Part shown: in pieces, positions 59,868 to 64,000 of the stretch
Position numbering within the stretch: position 1 is the first letter of the stretch
How the letters are laid out: every line of letters starts with the position of its first letter
DNA from: Takakia lepidozioides
Lineage: Eukaryota; Streptophyta; Takakiopsida; Takakiales; Takakiaceae
Reading direction: 5' to 3'
Assembly: GCA_030704615.1 (NCBI GenBank)
Contig: CM060731.1
Span: 1,240,001 to 1,304,000 of the forward strand
Length of the DNA stretch: 64,000 bases
Notes under the pieces: generated by a model
The model's database searches: none
The model's input: only the letters and a program-made list of their open reading frames with translations
What the model was told of the DNA's origin: nothing
Made by a program: the position numbers and the translations under genes

Positions 59868-62800
59868 TCATTGCCGATGTCCTTCTGGAAGCTGCACAAC
59901 ATGATGAAAGGGTACTGGCCGCTTTGGGAGACCCTCCACACCTTCCTCTTCATCACCATCGAACTCCAGCAGAAAACTGCAAGTTCCACCCATCATTGTC
60001 TTTATTTGAAATGCTCATTAACTAGCCCACTTTATTCCCTTCACAGCTCTCAAACCTAAGATACAAGGTTCTGCTACACACGTTACTTGCCGAAGCTCCC
60101 GGTATTACCAAGGAAAGCCGGAAACTAGACACTTGATTCAGATCATTGAACATGGCCTCAGAAAAGGGACTGCTGCTGCAATGACTTGTCTGATTCCAGA
60201 GCTGCCTTGTTTCACTTTACAGTGGGACAATCATTCTGATTAGACAACCTTCACATCAATTTGTGAGTAACAAATATAGGCCAAACAACGCTAGCAAAGA
60301 GTCCATGCATCATGTCCGTGCATATATCTAGGGGATTTTCAGAGCCTATTGTGCCAACTTACTCGTCACTTCGTTTCTGAATGTGTCACATCGCCACCAC
60401 GTACAGTCGTGCACATACACCAAAGTCAATGTTACATGTAGACAAACAAGACTGTCATGATTGAGTCACCACAAAGCTCCAGAAAGGTGTCATGTCAGTG
60501 CAGTTAAGACTCTCTTAACTGGTAGGGATCTTCCCGTGAAACTCGCCTGCTACATGTTGTTATGAAGTTGCAGAGACAGAAGATGTACTCTGACAGAAGA
60601 TGGCAACACATTAACAATCTGATCTGGAACACTCAGTAAAAAGGAATGATGGAAAAGGGGAGTTGGAGTGAGTGCTGCTGTGAGAGGTAGTAATCGTGAG
60701 GTTTCTGTGTGGTACCTTTGGAACCTAGATCCTGTGCTCATGTGAAGAGAAGAGGAAGCTGGGGAGAGGGTGCAAAGCAAGATAGAAGTAGAGCATAGAA
60801 GCCACTACCATCGGTGATGGTTTAACCAGTAGTGGACCTACCTACATAAACACAGTCGGTACTGGCCTTCCAATAACTGTGAAGAAAACACTGGGCATAG
60901 CATCCATATTGAGCCAGAGAAATGCCTTACCTTCCGGTGGGGTCCCACGACAGCGGCCTTGTAAAGTGCAGTGGTACCAGGATAAACAGCCAGCACCTGG
61001 GACCCAGGCGGGAAGTCTGGCACATTTGCTGCCTCAGTGCGTTTCGGAAGCGGGATGATACAAGATGATGGTAGCTTATATTTTCTGCAAAATGGTGGAA
61101 TTCGCCTCCAAGTGAGCATACAAGCATGTGAGTGGTTGGGAGTGACATTGCAAGTGAATCTAAAGGCACCTCAAAGATCAAGCCTCATCACAGGGTCAGC
61201 ATTCAATGTCACGGGGAAGAATTCAAAGTAACCTATCGGTCTACAAATACAACCACAAGTGTGGCAACAAGCATCTCAATTTTGTTTGAACAGAGAATCA
61301 CCTAGCAAGAAAGTACAGGTGCCTTGGTTAGCCTAAATAACATACATCTAAGACCAAGTATAGAAACAAGGAATATCATATTTAGGGCTTAGAAGTCTGC
61401 ACTTCAACGGGGCATGCCCTGCGATCCACCATTGCGTCAACAGCCTATGTAGTTAGATCTGCAAGCAGAGAATTGGAATGGAAGCTTTTTCAGATTCCTA
61501 TTGATATTGTGGACCACAACTACAGGTCAAGTAGAAGCACCTCTGATCAGTCTCTGCATCGTCATCAGGTTCTTCATCAATCACTTCATATCTGCACATC
61601 AGCACTCATCTAATTATCTGTCAGTTTCCAACTGTTGGTCTTGAACTGGTGATTATATCAACCACTCTCATCTCTGCTTCCCTCTCTCTGTCTCTATGAT
61701 CCCTACAGATGGCCACAAGGCTATGGAAAACAACATCTTATGAGTACATTCTATGGTTCTTACAGAGGTAACCAGTTGTGGAACTTTTCAGAACAATGTT
61801 TGCCTGCGAACATGGTAATGAAACTGTAGACTACAAACGACAATACATGCTTTCTTCATCATGACTTTCCACATTGAAGAAAGAAAGAGGAGCAAGGATG
61901 ACCAACTTGTTTGCATCCCTGTCAAATCGGGTAACTTTGACCACTATCCATTCGTGATTTTCCGAGTCATCGGCTGTTACCCGAGCTGCCACCTGGCATG
62001 GATCAGAACCATTCATAGAACACTTAGCTTGTGGATAAAGTATCACAGACATTCAGAAGGGAGAAGAACATCAACATCTCCGCCCCTGAACCTTTACCCA
62101 ATCTTGTAACCAGATTTCATAACTGGCGTTATACAGCACAGGGTTGCACATATGTGGACATCTTCTGTGGTTTCAACAAAAGATTAGATACATTCACCTA
62201 AAAGTCACGATGACCTCAAGAGTCTTAGTCCTTCATCCCTCAAACAAGCGCTTGCTCCTTTGTGAATTGGGTGCAACCTTTGTATACAGTGTAGGCACCT
62301 TTTCTGCTCTTGTGAATGGTAGGGGGGTTGTTTGTGTGTGACAGAAGAGACAGAGGGGTTGTCCACCTGATCCCCAGGAAGAATGCTGGAGTGAGAAACA
62401 GGTGTCCGTGGCAACGTTGGCGAACACAAACGTGACGAATCAGCCTCTGTCTTGATGCGCTTTCTTTTCTGTTCACCTGCACCTGTCATATTCACCGCTG
62501 AGACTGCTCAAAGAGTCATACCTAATTTACAATTAGTTCGATTCTCCCATAAAGCAGCCTCCATATCACACCTTGCACAACTCGAAAACATACTTTGCCA
62601 AATGCATTGTGGTGCACATTCCCATCAACTGATGCTCTATTAATCATGTCCATCTATTGGAGGCCAGCCAACAAGTTGAACATGAGCATCTGACACTTCC
62701 ACCTGTTTGCAGCTTTTCTATGGGTGGCAGAAACGAGTGGCAAGTCCCACCTAATTTCTTGCGGTGGGGGGGCACCTGACCAGGTGTGATTAAACTGTCC

Positions 62801-64000
62801 AGCCGCCCAACACACAGAGAGGAGACACTGCCACAAGAGGTGACGTTTCTGTTAGTCCTCTCTCTTACTCACTCACCTCACAAACACACATCACCAGGAA
62901 AAAGGAAAACCCCAGGACAAACCTCATAAATCAAACCCCGCAACATATATGTAGTCATGGAGGATCATAGATGAAATTGGTGGATTGGCAACACTGCATC
63001 TTGACACAAATAGATATCCTTGGCACTGGGCCAAACCTACCAAGAGATTTAGGTGAAGGTTGAGACCCATTCTTCTGTAGAGATTGCATGTGCAGGCTAT
63101 CTCAACTACATTTCTGTTGGGCAACCAATAGGAGATTCAAGAAAAATTGAGATGAGGATGGAGTAGAATATAACTTCTCCTCGGCTTCAGCCAAGGTCTT
63201 TGCTTCCACGTAGAAGCCCCGCAGCTTGATCCATAGCTTCTCCCCAAACTTCTCTGCGGTCTCTGGAGCTGCACGTGCTTAAACTTCATCGTTCAGAAAT
63301 ACCACATTATTATCGAGCTAGTTTTGTTTGTTTCTCACTGGGAGTAAGATGCCTTTAATTTGCTGACTTAAGCTTGTCTAATCTCTCTTTTATCTTTCTT
63401 TCTGATCTTCAAACAAGGGCAAGCAGACGTATACAGTGGCCAATCTAGAATACCCCTGGTGTGCTGCAAAAAAACTCACTGGCGGATGCTGCTATATCAA
63501 CAGAAGTTCGCGGAGGGTGCGAGAAACAGGCAAACTTGGACGCCTATCCTTGACTTTCTTTTGTTAATTTTAAGGGAGCATATGAGGGTGTGCGTAAAGA
63601 CCAACAAGATTCACCACACAGACGCCTTGAGAATTTTATGCAAGAGATAACAAACTCGGAGTAGACACTTGTGTTCACAGATGGTAAGCCTTCAAAAAAG
63701 GAGATATTCTTCATGAAACTTCATGAATTAAATTTTCCGTTGGTAGCAAGCTGGTTCCTCTCCAATTTCTAATACACTGAATCCAGATACATCACTATAA
63801 ACATGTGACTCACATATCGAACAACCAAGCAAGCAAAAAAATTCCCTACACGGAGTTATCCCCCGAGCAACAAAGTCAGGACGCAAGAGACGGACCGGTC
63901 TGAGAAAGTTTCAAGTGGATTTTGTTGATTTTCCGTATCACCGCGTCCTGCTCTTTTCGCAAGCGGTCCAGCTCCTTGAGATGATGGTTTGCCGCCTCCA
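59868..64000 (-). CDS. SGF29: SGF29, tandem-Tudor subunit of the SAGA histone acetyltransferase complex; N-terminus beyond the window
   Basis: SGF29 reads H3K4me2/3 and recruits or retains SAGA on chromatin. Exons read on the minus strand: 64000-63891 (coiled coil, LKELDRLRKEQDAVIRKINK), about 63279-63187 (PETAEKFGEKLWIK), one near 62700-62650 whose borders are unsure (VEVSDAHVQL), 62482-62367 (EQKRKRIKTEADSSR, a probable nuclear signal), 61992-61907 (VAARVTADDSENHEWIVVKV), 61591-61541 (YEVIDEEPDDDAETDQ), 61084-60931 (KYKLPSSCIIPLPKR, LAVYPGTTALYKA), a 14-nt micro-exon 60376-60363, and 59976-59868 (FLLEFDGDEEE...VQLPEGHRQ). The last six join in phase. The Tudor aromatic cage residues typical of the family (Tyr in AVYPGTT, Phe in LLEFD) are kept. 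The start codon lies right of 64000. Confidence 0.88.
60363..60376 (-). other. 14-nt micro-exon of SGF29
   Basis: Between the HRK-ending exon (60931) and the LLEFD exon (59976) the phases demand an insert of 3n+2 nt. At 60376-60363 the sequence TTCAG|AAACGAAGTGACGA|GTAAGT supplies exactly that. It yields K-R-S-D-D before FLLEFD, matching the RKRKSDE-Y-LLEFD pattern of plant SGF29. The donor is perfect consensus. Confidence 0.75.

Overview
The window is nuclear DNA of a plant-lineage (streptophyte) eukaryote. Every recognisable host gene is interrupted by spliceosomal introns. The gene set (a PMT-type pectin methyltransferase-like protein, secreted glyoxal/galactose oxidase-like enzymes, an organelle-type SelO, a SAGA subunit SGF29) and a Ty3 chromovirus primed by initiator tRNA-Met are typical of plants. 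I cannot name the species. A TTAA-flanked piggyBac-type element and the unusual repeats lean towards a non-seed plant or charophyte alga, but this is inference. There are no bacterial-type genes, rRNA genes, CRISPR arrays or intact tRNA genes.

Layout. 1-2.8 kb: degenerate repeats and an unresolved 5' region. 2.8-8.3 kb (+): PMT methyltransferase in nine resolved exons, with a tRNA-derived SINE in one intron and one GC-AG intron. 8.9-9.25 kb (+): decayed 3' end of a SelO gene. 9.5-18.6 kb: a remarkable unit bounded by two arrays of the palindrome GCGACCGCC-N6-GGCGGTCGC in opposite orientation. It carries two decayed convergent genes (kinase-like +, RING-H2/coiled-coil -) and a core of nested inverted and tandem repeats. 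19.9-22.2 kb (-): glyoxal-oxidase-like gene, copy 1. 22.2-28.7 kb: mostly gene-free, with a 1.47-kb piggyBac-type non-autonomous element. 28.7-41.0 kb (-): two nested Ty3/chromovirus copies of one family; the younger is inserted inside the older with a CCGCG target duplication. 41.1-44.7 kb: a LINE-like remnant, a GC-rich foldback element and otherwise unassigned DNA. 44.7-46.8 kb (+): glyoxal-oxidase-like gene, copy 2. 47.8-53.4 kb (-): complete nine-exon SelO. 55.4-58.6 kb (+): class I SAM methyltransferase of the spermidine-synthase-like type. 59.9-64.0 kb (-): SGF29, running off the right edge, with a 14-nt micro-exon.

Two structural conclusions stand out. First, SelO-3'-end plus glyoxal oxidase occurs twice in mirror image (8.9-22.2 and 44.7-48.1 kb), so the region is an old inverted segmental duplication. 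One arm was expanded by the palindrome-array element and the centre by retrotransposons. Second, the palindrome-array unit resembles a large DNA transposon with inverted subterminal arrays, but I recognise no transposase in it. It is the best candidate here for an undescribed system.
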